A DNA stretch of 64,000 bases from Eudorina sp. 2006-703-Eu-15 (lineage: Eukaryota; Chlorophyta; Chlorophyceae; Chlamydomonadales; Volvocaceae). Positions 22,620 to 33,559 of the stretch are shown one piece after another. The position numbers and the translations under genes are program-made. Position 1 is the first letter of the stretch. Every line of letters starts with the position of its first letter. Below the pieces are notes generated by a model. It was not told the DNA's origin. It saw nothing but the letters and a program-made list of their open reading frames with translations, and searched no databases. The stretch covers positions 248,001 through 312,000 of the forward strand of contig BDSI01000066.1 of assembly GCA_003117195.1 (NCBI GenBank), given 5' to 3'.

Positions 22620-25600
22620 CGGCGGGGGAGGCGGGGCGGCGGCCAGACCTGGGAGGGGGGAAGCCGCGGACCAGCGGCGCGGAGGCTGGGATGTGGAAGA
22701 GGGGTGGCGGCGGAGGGGCGCGGGGCACCCCAGCAACGATCCAGATTGGGAGCAGGGGGACGGGGAGGAGGATTGGTGTGCACGTTCAGAGGAGGCGCAA
22801 GGGGCCGTGACGCTGCTTCTTGAATGAACGACATGACAGGGCATGTGACATACCCGCGATATTATGCCCGCGATATGCCCGCGATGCGCATGCGCCGACA
22901 ACGCCTCGCAGTTTGGGCTGCAGGGGGCGGGTGCCCGCCGTAGCGGGATCAGGGGTGGCGGAACGGCGCGGACGAAGACGGGGCCTAAGGCCTTGTCTCC
23001 TCATGACTCGGGCCGCGTGCGAGACGCGCGGAGGCGCGGCGCTGACACCGCCCTGGGCAGGCGCCGCCGATACATCCCTAGAGGTTGGGACCGCGCGTGA
23101 GGTTCGGGAAGCCGCGCGTGGTGGGTGGCTGAGCGGCGGCTCCGGCTGATGCGAATGAGACTTCGAAGACGGCGGTGCAATGGCGGAACCGGTGGGGCGC
23201 GCGCGCCCTGGCAGGGTGATCACGACTACAGAACTGATGCAGGCAGGCAGGCAGGCAGGCAGGCTTTAGGTGTGTAGGGGGGGCCTCACAATAGGTTTGG
23301 TTTTGGCGATCGATCACTGGAAGGAGAGGAAGCGGTGGAGCCACGCTCGGCGATGCCGTACGACGGTGTACGACAGGCCCTGGCGGCCGTGGGGTCCGAG
23401 TGAAGGGCCCCACAGCCGGTGGATGGTGTCGATCCATCGGCTGGGCGGCCCTCGCCCCCAGGGGCAGGGGTGGTTGGGTGGCAGCCGGGCGGGGTCGGGT
23501 CCGATGTGCCGCCGCCACGTGTGTGTCGTACGACGACGAGTATGGATAGCGGCCGGCGACCACAGACAGGCAGCGGGGCATTGCGACGCCTGGCCCTACC
23601 TTTGTCATTTAGCAGAGGACCGGCCGCGATCACGATTGGGGCCAACCGACGGACAGCGGCACAGGCCCGCGGGTCACACCGCGACCACGCAGGAGCGGCG
23701 AGGGGCGAGGGGCGGCCCCGCGAACGCATCCGCATCGACGGTGAGCGGTCGAAGCGGACGAGCCGGGAGAACGGAGCACGTTGTGCCAGCAGCCCATCGC
23801 ACGTCGAACCAAGTGAGGCCCGTGGTGCGATACCGCGCGATTGATTCGAACGGCAAAAATGGCGGGGAAAGACGGCGGGGGAAAACGGCGGGGAAAGGGA
23901 GGGCCAACCCGGGCTGTGAGCGCGTTTCCGTGGGCTGGGACAGGTGCCGTACTGCTGGTCGTGCGGCGGTGTACGGTAACGAAGCAGGGACCCCGCATCA
24001 TGTTGGGGTAGTGGTGGTGGGGTTTGGTGGGCCTCAGCCGCCGTCAAGTGCATCGTTACCCCCCTGGGGGAGAGGGGGGGTAGGTGTCGGGGGCCGTCGA
24101 CGCGCGCATGGGCGACCAGCTCTGAGGCGGAGGTGTACGGCGCGTAACTGCCGTGAGGCTCCACCCCGCAAGGTTTTTTCGTGCCCGGGCTGTGCTCAGG
24201 GAGAGGACCCTTATTTTCTCGCGCGACTTGTGTAGGTCCGTCTGCACCCGACCCGACGTGGTGCTGTCTGTGTTCGACGAGAAGCCCACCCATAACCGCC
24301 CGCTGTCTGTGTGTTCGGGTATGTATGTATGTATGAATGTGGGGGCAAGCCCAGTCCGATAACGACGTCGTGATGATGCTCCGTATCACTTGCCGTACAT
24401 GGTCTTCGCCCTGACGGAACGGGAAGAGCGCCAACGGCCGGGCGCAGGGCCGGGTTCGGGATCGGCTGAAGTGGACGCTTGCGGTGATGGTGGGGGGGGA
24501 GAGGGGACCCGGTCGGGCGCGGTGGGTCTGTGGGATGCGCGGGAGCGTGGGTGCGTGCGTGGGGATTGGGGATTTCGACGCTGTGGGGAGCAGGACTCGT
24601 TCGAAGGCGCGCGCAGACGGTACAAAGGGCGTCGTGGGGGTCGCCAGCAGCGGCGTGCGTTCGGAGACCCGGGGGCCCGGCCCCGCTTTCCTCTCGGGTG
24701 GGGGTGGGGACGCATCGTCAGCGATGTGCGTATGCGGTACATCCCCCTCAGTGAGTCCATGAATTGGGTGGCATACCTTATGGGTACTGTGAGGTGGGAG
24801 GTGGGTGCTGGGTAGCCGAGTGATGGGCAGGCAGCGCGAACAGATGTTCGCGTGCACAGGTGTCGCCATCCCGAGGTGCGTGCTATATCTGTTGTGTAGG
24901 TGCTGGGCGGCCGCGTCGGGCCGCGGCGCAGTGCAGATGGTGGAGGGGTGGCGGTGTGACGCGATGCGGTGTGGTCGGTTCGAAACCCTGTCGAGGAAGC
25001 AAGGTGGTCCCAGGCGCGGGGTGTGCCGGGGGCGGCACCGGGATGGCCGGGGGAGGCTGTTCAGTGTCCGGGACCGGTTTCACACCGTGATGTGTGTGCA
25101 CCGCACCGCACCGCATCGCATCGCATGCGCCGCTGTCAAACATACGACATGCGTACATGTAAAAGAGCCTCCTTGCACCCTACGGTACTCTCCCCCGCTG
25201 GTGCCGTATTCCCGCTGCCCAAGGATGGATATGGGCACACAGGCACCTGTCGGGCGCTGCCGTGTCCGTCGCATGTCACGAATTCCTGCCTTGCGTGCGA
25301 ACACATACTCACACACGGGTGCTCCAGGGACAGCGACAGGACAGCGCACAATGGTAGGACTCCTCCCTGGTTCGCCTCACCCAAAGGCGCCTGCCTACAC
25401 TGCACTGCGCTGCGCTGCGCTGCACTGCACTGCCTGCCAGTTGACCGGTACAGATGGTGCGCAGTGGCGCTGTGCTCGGCTGTGCGTCGAGTGGAGAGGA
25501 TTGCGGCATACGTACAAAGCTACAATGATGTCGTGCCCTGTGGAGGATAGCCAGTTAGTCACGCACGCAAATAATGTTCCATGGCGTTTTTGCAGGGGCG

Positions 25601-26127
25601 ACCGACGACGAGGACGTCGGTGCCGATCGATCGACGAGGTGGGGCTGGGAGTGCTGCGTTCGCGGGTTCGCTGCAGCATGCTAACTGCGGAATTCGCAAT
25701 AATGAGGTGTCTCCAATCTGTCCGCAATTGAGAATATGCATTCCAGGCGCGAAACAGCCATCGCCGATCGGAGTCGAAACCGCCCTGTCGACGGCCTAAC
25801 AGAGGCTTCATACCAGGCGAGGAGGCGCGAAAATGTCTATGAATAACAAATATTTAATTTAATACTAGCAGGAACACATAGGGAAAGGGTCAGCGAACGC
25901 TTTCTCCCGGACCGGCCGATTGGCATTCTCAGGAATAACCCTAGGTCCCTAGCTCCATCGATATATATTTCAAATGTCTGTGCTAGTGCAAACCCTTATC
26001 TCAAGCGTGTCCTTTTTTGAAGGCGTTGGGAGTTAGTAGTACCCTGTAGTACGATGCATTGACTGGCTGTGACGTAGTTGTGACAGCACTGCGGCGTTTC
26101 GACCTGAAGCCAGTCACCAACGTGGCA
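22620..26127. other. Long intergenic region, GC-rich, no supported gene
   Basis: Contains the 3' UTR of the Dam-like gene at the left and the upstream region of the NYC1-like gene at the right. A (GCAG)n tract is at 23239-23264 and a short (TATG)n tract near 24320-24338. Long open frames on both strands (for example about 23.3-24.9 kb minus) come from high GC and have no domain motifs. From about 25.8 kb the sequence becomes AT-rich. No tRNA or other RNA gene could be recognised by eye. Confidence 0.55.
23239..23264. repeat. (GCAG)n microsatellite
   Basis: Six to seven tandem GCAG units in intergenic DNA. Confidence 0.85.
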
Positions 26128-26135
26128 TATAAATA
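26128..26135 (+). promoter_or_regulatory. Candidate TATA box of the NYC1-like gene
   Basis: TATAAATA, 238 bases upstream of the chosen start codon and within an AT-rich upstream segment. It would place transcription start near 26160 and give a 5' UTR of about 200 bases. Confidence 0.4.
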
Positions 26136-26365
26136 GTTTGTGCGATAGCGTTGACGGACGGCTCCACAACGCTTCGCGACGTTTGCCGCAGGAAGTTTTA
26201 GGACACACCGCGCCAAATTTTGCTTTCATCCTCTAAATCTCTGTGCTCAACACCCATATTGTGAGCCAAAACGCAAATTTCTTTCGTTTAGGCCTCCCTC
26301 GCTGCTCCGCAGTCTGCGCGCTTCGCCGCTCAAACCCTAACCCTCTCCGTCGAACCAAACCTACC

Positions 26366-29300
26366 ATGCAGCAGCGTCGCGCCGCCTTCAGCGCTGCGGT
26401 CGGCTCGGTCTCCATGGCCGCTCAGCCGCCTTCCATTCGCCCAATGCCGGTGCCTGCCCGCCGGAATCGCGGCCCCAAGCCGCTTCTTCGACGCGCCGCG
26501 CCCCAGAGCCCACGCGCCAGCAACAATTACAACAACAACAACAACAACGATGATGACGGCGACAGCGCCCCCTCTACCTCCGGTCGCACCAGCACCAGCA
26601 GCAGCCTGATGACGCAGCTGTTACGCGGACCGCGGCCCGACCTGTTCCAGGCGCACCCCAAGATCCGGCAGCTCCACCACATCCTCCGCGGCAACCACAG
26701 CCACCTCCGCGGACTGGAGCGGCCGCTGGGCACCGTGGTTCTGCCCGCCTACGTCTGGGGCATCGTGTCCTCCCTGCTGGGTGAGGGTGTGGGAGTGTGG
26801 GGGTGTGGGGATGGAGGAGTGAGGACGTGTGAGGGCGCGGGCGGACGTCGGCGTTGGGCGGATGATTGCACCGACGCGTGCGGGACGCGGAAGGGCCACA
26901 GCCCGCAGCCGATCTGTCCGGGGAAGCTTCGGACGTGTATGCGGTGCGGACATGCGGTGCGCGAGAGTGCGTCATGGTCTGGGCGACACTGTACGGTATT
27001 GTGTGACGTACGGTGTTGGGGTGTACGGCATTGGGAACGTCCCAGCGGATGCGCGGGGCATCCGATGCACTATCCGCTGCGCCTCCGCTGCGCGAAAGCC
27101 GAACCCGTTGCTCGTCCTTGATTCGGCGGCGGGCATTGACAGCGGCAGAAGCAGCAGCAGCAGCAGCAGAATCAACCCGTCCCGAATGGCGCTGGTTTTG
27201 CGGCACTAAGCCGGCGAGGCGTCCGGCCGTGTCGGCGCGCGCAACATTGATACCGCCTGCTCAAGTGCTCATCGTCACCACCCGTCGTCCCCGCCGCCCT
27301 GCCGCACCCCTCGCAACAGGTCTCCATTTCGCGGTGCCCGTGGTGTCGGGCGCCGCCGTGGGCGGCCTCTTCGCCGCCATCAACCGCTTCTGCAACCGCC
27401 ACCTGTGGCCCATGCCCCGGCAGCCCCTCACCGTCGTCATCACGGGCGGATCCCGCGGCCTGGGTAAGGCCCTTGCCCGGGAGTTCCTGGCGGCGGGGGA
27501 CAGGGTGCTCATCACCAGTCGTACACAGGAGGCCGTGGACCTTGCCGTACAGGAGTTGAGGGAGGAGGTGGCGGCGGCGGCGGCGGCCGCCGCAGCCGGC
27601 AGCGCAGGCGGTGCCGCCGCGGCGGCGGCGGCTGCGGCGGCCGGCGGTGCTCAGGTGGGGAGGACGGATGGGTGGGTGGGTGGCACCTGGGCAGCTCTGG
27701 AGACTAGCGGATGTGTACGACAGACGACATGGCCGAGTGCCGTACGGCGGGGATACTTGGATGCGCGGGGGCGGCTGTGTGGAGAGTTTCGTACTGTGGG
27801 CGACACCGCCCTGCGTCGCCGGAGCGAGAGTTGGTGGCTGGAGGGCAGGCAACGGAACCCTGGACTCTTTCGGTTGATGCACCTCACCTCACCACACCGC
27901 ACTGCGCCGCAGGTGGTGGGAGTGGCTTGCGACGTGAGCGACCCGGCGGGCGTGGCGGCGGTGGAGGCGGCGGCGGTGGGGGCGTTCGGACGTGTGGACG
28001 CCTGGATCAATAACGCGGGTTACTCGGGCTCGTTCCAAGTGATGATGGAGCAGAGGGACGAGCAGATAGAACAGGTGGGACGATATTCTATATAACTAAG
28101 GGTTCTGTCGTACATCCCGCAGTCGCACGTTGGCGCCACTTGGGTGATTCCAGTGCTGCGAGTCATGTCCACAGCGGTAATAGTACGACGACCGTTACAG
28201 CAACCTGCAGACATACGATCATCACACCCGCAATGCTTTCTCGAAAGGAGATTGACAGATTGTGTTGAGGGGATGCTTTGAGTGAACGCCAATTTGAGCG
28301 CTTTGAGCGCGCGGTTGGCCGCCAGGCTCTCCGCGAGACCAACCCATGGGTCCTCCTCGGCCGACCGATCCACCCGCCTCACCTCACCTCACCTCGCCTT
28401 ACCTCCCGGATGCCGACCTTCCTTCCTTCCCCCTACTCTCTGCGTCGCCACTCGCACCTCCCGCACTCCCAATGTAATGTATCCCCTTCTCCCTGCCTGG
28501 GGTTCCTTCTCCTCCTCCCTCTCCGGGGTTTTCCTTTCAACCTTCCCCTCTCCCTACCCGGGTTTTCCTTCCCACCCACCCACCCACCCACCCACCCCCA
28601 CCAGGTGGTCCGCACCAACCTGTTGGGGACGCTGCTGTGCACCCGCCAAGCCGTCAGCCTCTTCAGCCGCCAGCCGGGGGGCGGCCACGTCTTCAACATG
28701 GACGGCGCGGGCGCGGACGGCTTCGCCACGCCCAACTACGCCGCGTACGGCGCCACCAAGGCGGGTATCACTCACCTGACCGCGACGCTGCAGCGGGAGC
28801 TGTCGGGCAGCCGGGTGCGGCTGCACACCGTGTCCCCGGGCATGATCCTGACCGACCTGCTGCTGGAGGGGGCTACCGCCGCGAACAAACAGGTAGGGTA
28901 CCGGTACGTGTCCGCGAGGGTCAGACGAGGGAGACGGCGGGGACAACCCACTTACCCACTAACACTAACACGAGATGACGAAAATCTTTACATTGTTAAC
29001 GCCCCAACGGCCTCTCGATCAACTACCAACCCTCAACCGCCAGGCCTTCAACATCCTGTGCGAGCACCCGGAGACGGTGGCGGCCTTCCTGGTGCCCCGG
29101 ATCAAGTCCGCCCTGGCCCGGGACGCCTCCGGCACCTACACCCGCTTCCTGACCCCCACCTCCGCGCTCTACCGCCTCGCCACCGCGCCCGCGCGCCTCG
29201 GCCGCTTCTTCGACGGCGCCGGCCAAGCCGTGTATCCGCCCGAGCGCGACCGCATCCTGGGCCGTCACGCCAAAGTGACGGCGCGGCGGCAGGCGGCGGC

Positions 29301-29397
29301 GCGGCGGCAGAACGGCGGCCTGGCGCTGGCGTACAACCTGTCGGTGCTGGCGGGGGTGCTGGTGATGCTGGCGGAGGCGCCGGGCCTGCGAGGGTGA
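26366..29397 (+). CDS. NYC1: Chlorophyll(ide) b reductase, NYC1/NOL family short-chain dehydrogenase
   Basis: Exons: 26366-26780, 27320-27654, 27913-28074, 28605-28892, 29044-29397; 517 aa, all phases match. This plastid enzyme uses NAD(P)H to reduce chlorophyll b to 7-hydroxymethyl chlorophyll a, the first step of chlorophyll b breakdown. SDR motifs: TGGSRGLG (about 179-186), CDVSD, INNAG (282-286), FNMDGAG, and YGATK (Tyr352, Lys356). As in NYC1/NOL generally, Asp stands in the FNMDGAG motif near where classical SDRs have the catalytic Ser. TNLLGTLLCTR, LSPGM-like HTVSPGMILTDLLLEGAT and GTYTRFLTPTSALYR are family signatures. The first about 110 residues are Arg/Ser/Pro-rich and transit-peptide-like. 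Hydrophobic segments at about 127-160 and near the C-terminus favour membrane-bound NYC1 over soluble NOL. Exon 2 ends in an Ala/Gly run absent from plant proteins. Confidence 0.9.
28571..28600. repeat. (CCCA)n run at intron 3' end
   Basis: Seven CCCA units forming the pyrimidine-rich tract immediately before the CAG acceptor of exon 4 in the NYC1-like gene. Confidence 0.85.
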
Positions 29398-32300
29398 GGG
29401 TGAGGATGGGGGGCCGGAACAAAACAGGGGAAAACAGGGGTAGTGGGCTGGAGATGTGATGTGATGGTGAGGAATGGTGTGCCGGCCTAGAAGGGGAATA
29501 GACTGACAAAGAGAGGGCTGTGATTGGCACGGTTCAACAACAAAACTCCGCAGCTGATGCGACGCCGGAGGATGGCTGGGGCCGGGGTTGAGAGTTGACT
29601 GAGAGCTGACTGTGTCTTGGCCACCGGGGCTGCTGCCTGCCAGACAGCCAGACAGCCAGCCCCGGGGGGAAGGCCTGCTGGGGTGACCTGCAGAGCTAAC
29701 CGGCGGCGGCGGCGGCGGTCGAAAGCTTATCTCACAAACCAAATGTACATTTATCCAGACCGCGTTTTGTTCTGTGTTTGGTTCCTAGCTTGGACATGTG
29801 CGTGTGTCTGTGTTTAAAGAAGTGTGTGTGTGTGTGTTCTTCAATCCCGTTCGTCTGTTAAATGTACGTCGCCACGTGCGTGTGGGTTTGTGGAGTGAGG
29901 GTTCGCATCTGGCTACCCGGGGGTCGGAGGGTGGTTGAGTGCAGGTCGGTGAAGCTGGGACGCCTGTCTGCGGGAGGCAGGGGGTGTTGAGACGTAGTTT
30001 CGTTGCCAATATTGTGCTGCAGAGTCGGTTAACCACAGGTGGTGAACCACATCGGCAGGCTGTGCCCGGTGCTGCGTGGCGTTGTTCTGCACTCCACTGC
30101 GCTGGCTGCATGGCGGGGTGGGGCTGAAGACTTGGAGACGGGTGGAGTAGGTACTGGTATCCGCACTTGGGAGAGTTGAGCCTGAGCGCACCACCTGCTC
30201 AACAGACGCCCTCCCGGTGTGTTCTCAGGGCATGATTCGAAGCGCTGCTAGCTGCTGCTGATAATACTGACTCGATTATGACAAAACAGGCGGTTCGGAG
30301 GTCTAGGGTCGGTGGTCTGCGCAAACTCGCGGACTTGGGGACATCCGCGGCCCAATTCGTCCACAGATTCCCACAGACTGCCGAGAGAGCGTCCGTACAG
30401 GGGCGCGCGGTGGGGTGTGCAACCGGCTGGGGGGGAGAGGCCCGGAGCGGAGAGGAAGCCTGAGGGGAAGCCTTGTGTGTTGTGTGAGAGGAGCGCGTGT
30501 GCTTGGTCGATCGATGCGCGTTGTTTGGCGTAGCGTTGGGAGCTCGGTGAAGCCGGGGGAGGGAGCGGCCTGACAGCCACCTGGAGATGTGTGTGCGCAT
30601 CTTGGCGTGCGGGATCTTCAGGAGCCGTTCCGTTTCGCGGCTGTTTCCGAGGGCCTTCCAAGTGTCGGAGGAGTGGAAGAGATACAACAGACAGGTCGAG
30701 AGAGAGGGAGAGAGAGAGGGAGAGGGAGAGCGATTCGAGAGTGTGCCTGCTGCGCTGTGTGTGCGCGGTGCGGGGGCGAAGAGAGGGTTTGAGAAGAGGT
30801 CCGTCGACAAGTCCCGGGGGTGCGGTATCCGCTGTTGAGGAAGGAGCCCCAGGGAGGGATGTCGCCCCGAGGGCCGGAAGGCAGGCTAGAGCGCCGGGAG
30901 GTGGAGGCGGCGGGTCTCGCAGCCGGAGGGACGGGTCCTGTGCGCCGCTGTCCTGGAGGGGGGGCCATCCGGCCGCGATGCGCAGAGGGGCGCCCCGCAG
31001 CGGCGCCCCGCAGCGGCGTCCCGAGAGCGGAACAGAGAGGCCGTGGCCCCCGACCGCGGGACTGCATGCGGCGGCGTGTGGGGCCTGCACTGCCAGCGGC
31101 CGTGGATTCAACCATGTCTGCAGCACCGCATATCGTGCACTGTTGGACAGCGGCGATCCGGTGCGGTGGGCCCACGGTCCGGTAGCCCACCGGAGTTGTC
31201 CCGGTACTGGTACCTGTTCAGGTACCGTTGAGAGATGAGATGAGATTTGTTGTTCACTGCTGGATGGGCTGTTACATTCTAGGTCGATGGCTGTTTGCAT
31301 GTTGTGTCGACCGGCCAGCCGACCGCATGCGGGCCCGATGAGCGCTTCCACGCCCACCACCAGTCGACCGGCCCAGCGGCCGTCGAACCCCATCGTCGTA
31401 CAATCGCGCCGGTCACCCACATTGGGCGGCGGTGTGCGCCAGCCAGCGAGGTGGGTGGGGGTGGATTGTGGTTGAGCAGACTACGTTTGCGGATTCGAGA
31501 ACATGTTCTTTGCATCACGCGGTAAGAGGATGGGGGGAGCTCTCCCAGAAGAGACCAGCCGCGAGTAGGGGATGCGAGAATGGTGACACGTGGACAGGAA
31601 GGCCAGCACTGGGGAGAGGGTCAGGAGGGATAGGTACAGCGCCGCCTCCAGAGTGAGGTGTTGGCGGGACCTCCCGTCCTACGGGATTGTCCACTAGGCC
31701 GCGTTGTCGTACCGATTCTGCAGGTCGGTTGAGGGTTGCTGTAGCTAGGGTGTTGATGCGGTCCATTTTTCAGTGCCAACTGAGTGACGTCTGCAACGTA
31801 ATTCTTGTCGCACTGTCGACGGGCATTCATTTCTTCGTCCCACGGCCGGTGGCTACGGGCCCTGCTCGTGTCCACGAGATATGCATATCCGAAAGGTTGT
31901 ACCACACGTACGACATTCGTGTGTGGGGACTGGCAAGCAGTCGGATGGGTGTACCATTCTACCAAAGTTGGGTTTCTCGGAGGTGAGAAGAAGACGCCGG
32001 GCGTGTGTGCAGTCCACACGCACGTGCATGGTCAGCAGAAGGTTCTCGGTCTGGTTGGCAGATTTGGGACGTCGGTAATTGAGCGCTCAGGCAAATGAGA
32101 ACGGGTCCTCGACGATTTGGGTTCGGTGAATTGGTAGTTGGTACGGGGGGAGGAGGTATAGCAAGCGTCCGGCCTCGGGCTGTGCACGCCCGAACGTTCT
32201 AATTCTTCTAACTCAAAATTTGAGTCATCAGCATTCGGGCCGCATGCTGCTGGGCTGGTCCGCGAGGCGCGATTTTGGTTTGTGCGCATCCTCTTGTGTC

Positions 32301-33559
32301 CTCATCCGGCAAGCCGGATGGGAGCGCGGGACTGGGACGATGCGGCGAGGCCGCTCCCGCTGATGCAGTACGACGCAGCGAGGCAGCGCTGCAGACGAGG
32401 CAGCGCGTTGTGTACAAATTTTAACCTCCGGTGTCCTTCGACATGTCAAGACGCGGTTCCAGGCGGACTCCCCGGCTTTGCACGGTTCCGCAATGAACAG
32501 GACACAGGAAGAGCCGACATGTAACCGCTGACTCGATTGTGCTGTTGAATCAGTCGATGGTCAGCCGGTGATTGTCATCCAAACAGCACGTGACCAAGTG
32601 CGGAACGCAAAGCCTGCCCGCCCCAAACAGATCGTCAGAAGACGCAGCCGCGAAGCAAGGTACCCGCGTGCTAGCATAATCAAGCACGTGCTGGCACACC
32701 ATGTAACGTCCCACCTCTATTATAACTGACATAGTGCCGTCTTGACTTGTATGATGCCGTATTGATTGGCATAATGCCTTATTAACTGGCATGCGCACTG
32801 CGTCCAGCGTCTTGGCCATAACCTGACCCCCAACCCCCCTGCACTACTCACAGACTACTGCCGGCTGTGCGGCTCCTTCGTCATCAGCCTCCCTCCCTTC
32901 ACCCATACCACCCTTTCTTTGGTTTTCGGTGATCAAAGAAAGCCTTCCAAAAGTCCACTAATCGCACGTGTGCAAATAGACGGGACCGGAATCAAGCACC
33001 CCTGCATTTGGGAACACGCGCATGTACTAGGGCTGCCGGTGTGTTAGTCATCGGGATAGCTAGCAGCCACACCCCTGCCTAGACGAGAGATTCTTCGGAC
33101 GTACAGCCAAACAGACATTGTTCCCTGGCAAACTCAAGAGAATATTAATGAATCCGCCGCCTACCCGCCCGGGCCTCCATACCCAGCTGCCCTCAAGCCC
33201 GCCAGCAAGAGACCGACAGCTGGGCTGCCCGGCTGGAGTGAGCCGCTCCCGTCCTCGCCATCGCGCGTGTCCCAGTCACGAGTCCTCCAGCTAGCCAAAA
33301 TTGAATCGCAACAGCCGCACCCTGCAAACCCTGCAATCCGGGAACTCTCCGGGCGATCACAGCCGGGGCAGGGCCGCGCTGGCGTACACCCACCGCCCCC
33401 CTCCGAATCGCGATTCTTCTATGCTGAGAACCCCCTCTCGCTGCGAACCCCACCCACCTAAACCAACCGAGCCCAAACCCTGCGAGTAACGGCGGCTGTC
33501 CACCCGTCTTCCATCTTACCGGTTTGCGCTTGCCCTCCCCGCAGGCCCGGCCTGATCTA
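29398..33559. other. Intergenic region between convergent genes, no supported gene
   Basis: Lies between the 3' ends of the NYC1-like (+) and mid-SUN (-) genes. Holds a GA-rich run near 30696-30732, GC-rich chance frames at 30.2-31.4 kb on both strands, an ACTCAAAATTTGAGT palindrome near 32211-32225 and a decayed short tandem repeat near 32728-32794. No coding exon with consistent splice sites and no RNA gene was recognised. Confidence 0.55.
32728..32794. repeat. Degenerate approximately 21-bp tandem repeat
   Basis: Three imperfect copies of a unit containing GGCATAATGCC-like cores (ATAGTGCC, ATGATGCC, ATAATGCC), each followed by a T-rich tail and TTGA/TTAA. AT-rich intergenic DNA. Confidence 0.5.

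Noticed and set aside
23286..24869. Long minus-strand open frame of 527 codons
   Set aside because: High GC removes stop codons. Composition is random-like (Pro/Arg/Thr), there are no domain motifs and no consistent start or splice partners.
24970..24995. GGTTCGAAACC resembling a tRNA B box
   Set aside because: The flanking bases do not form a T stem, and no acceptor stem or anticodon arm could be drawn.
30248..31420. Long open frames on both strands
   Set aside because: Overlapping open frames on both strands in GC-rich DNA with no recognisable motifs; judged chance.
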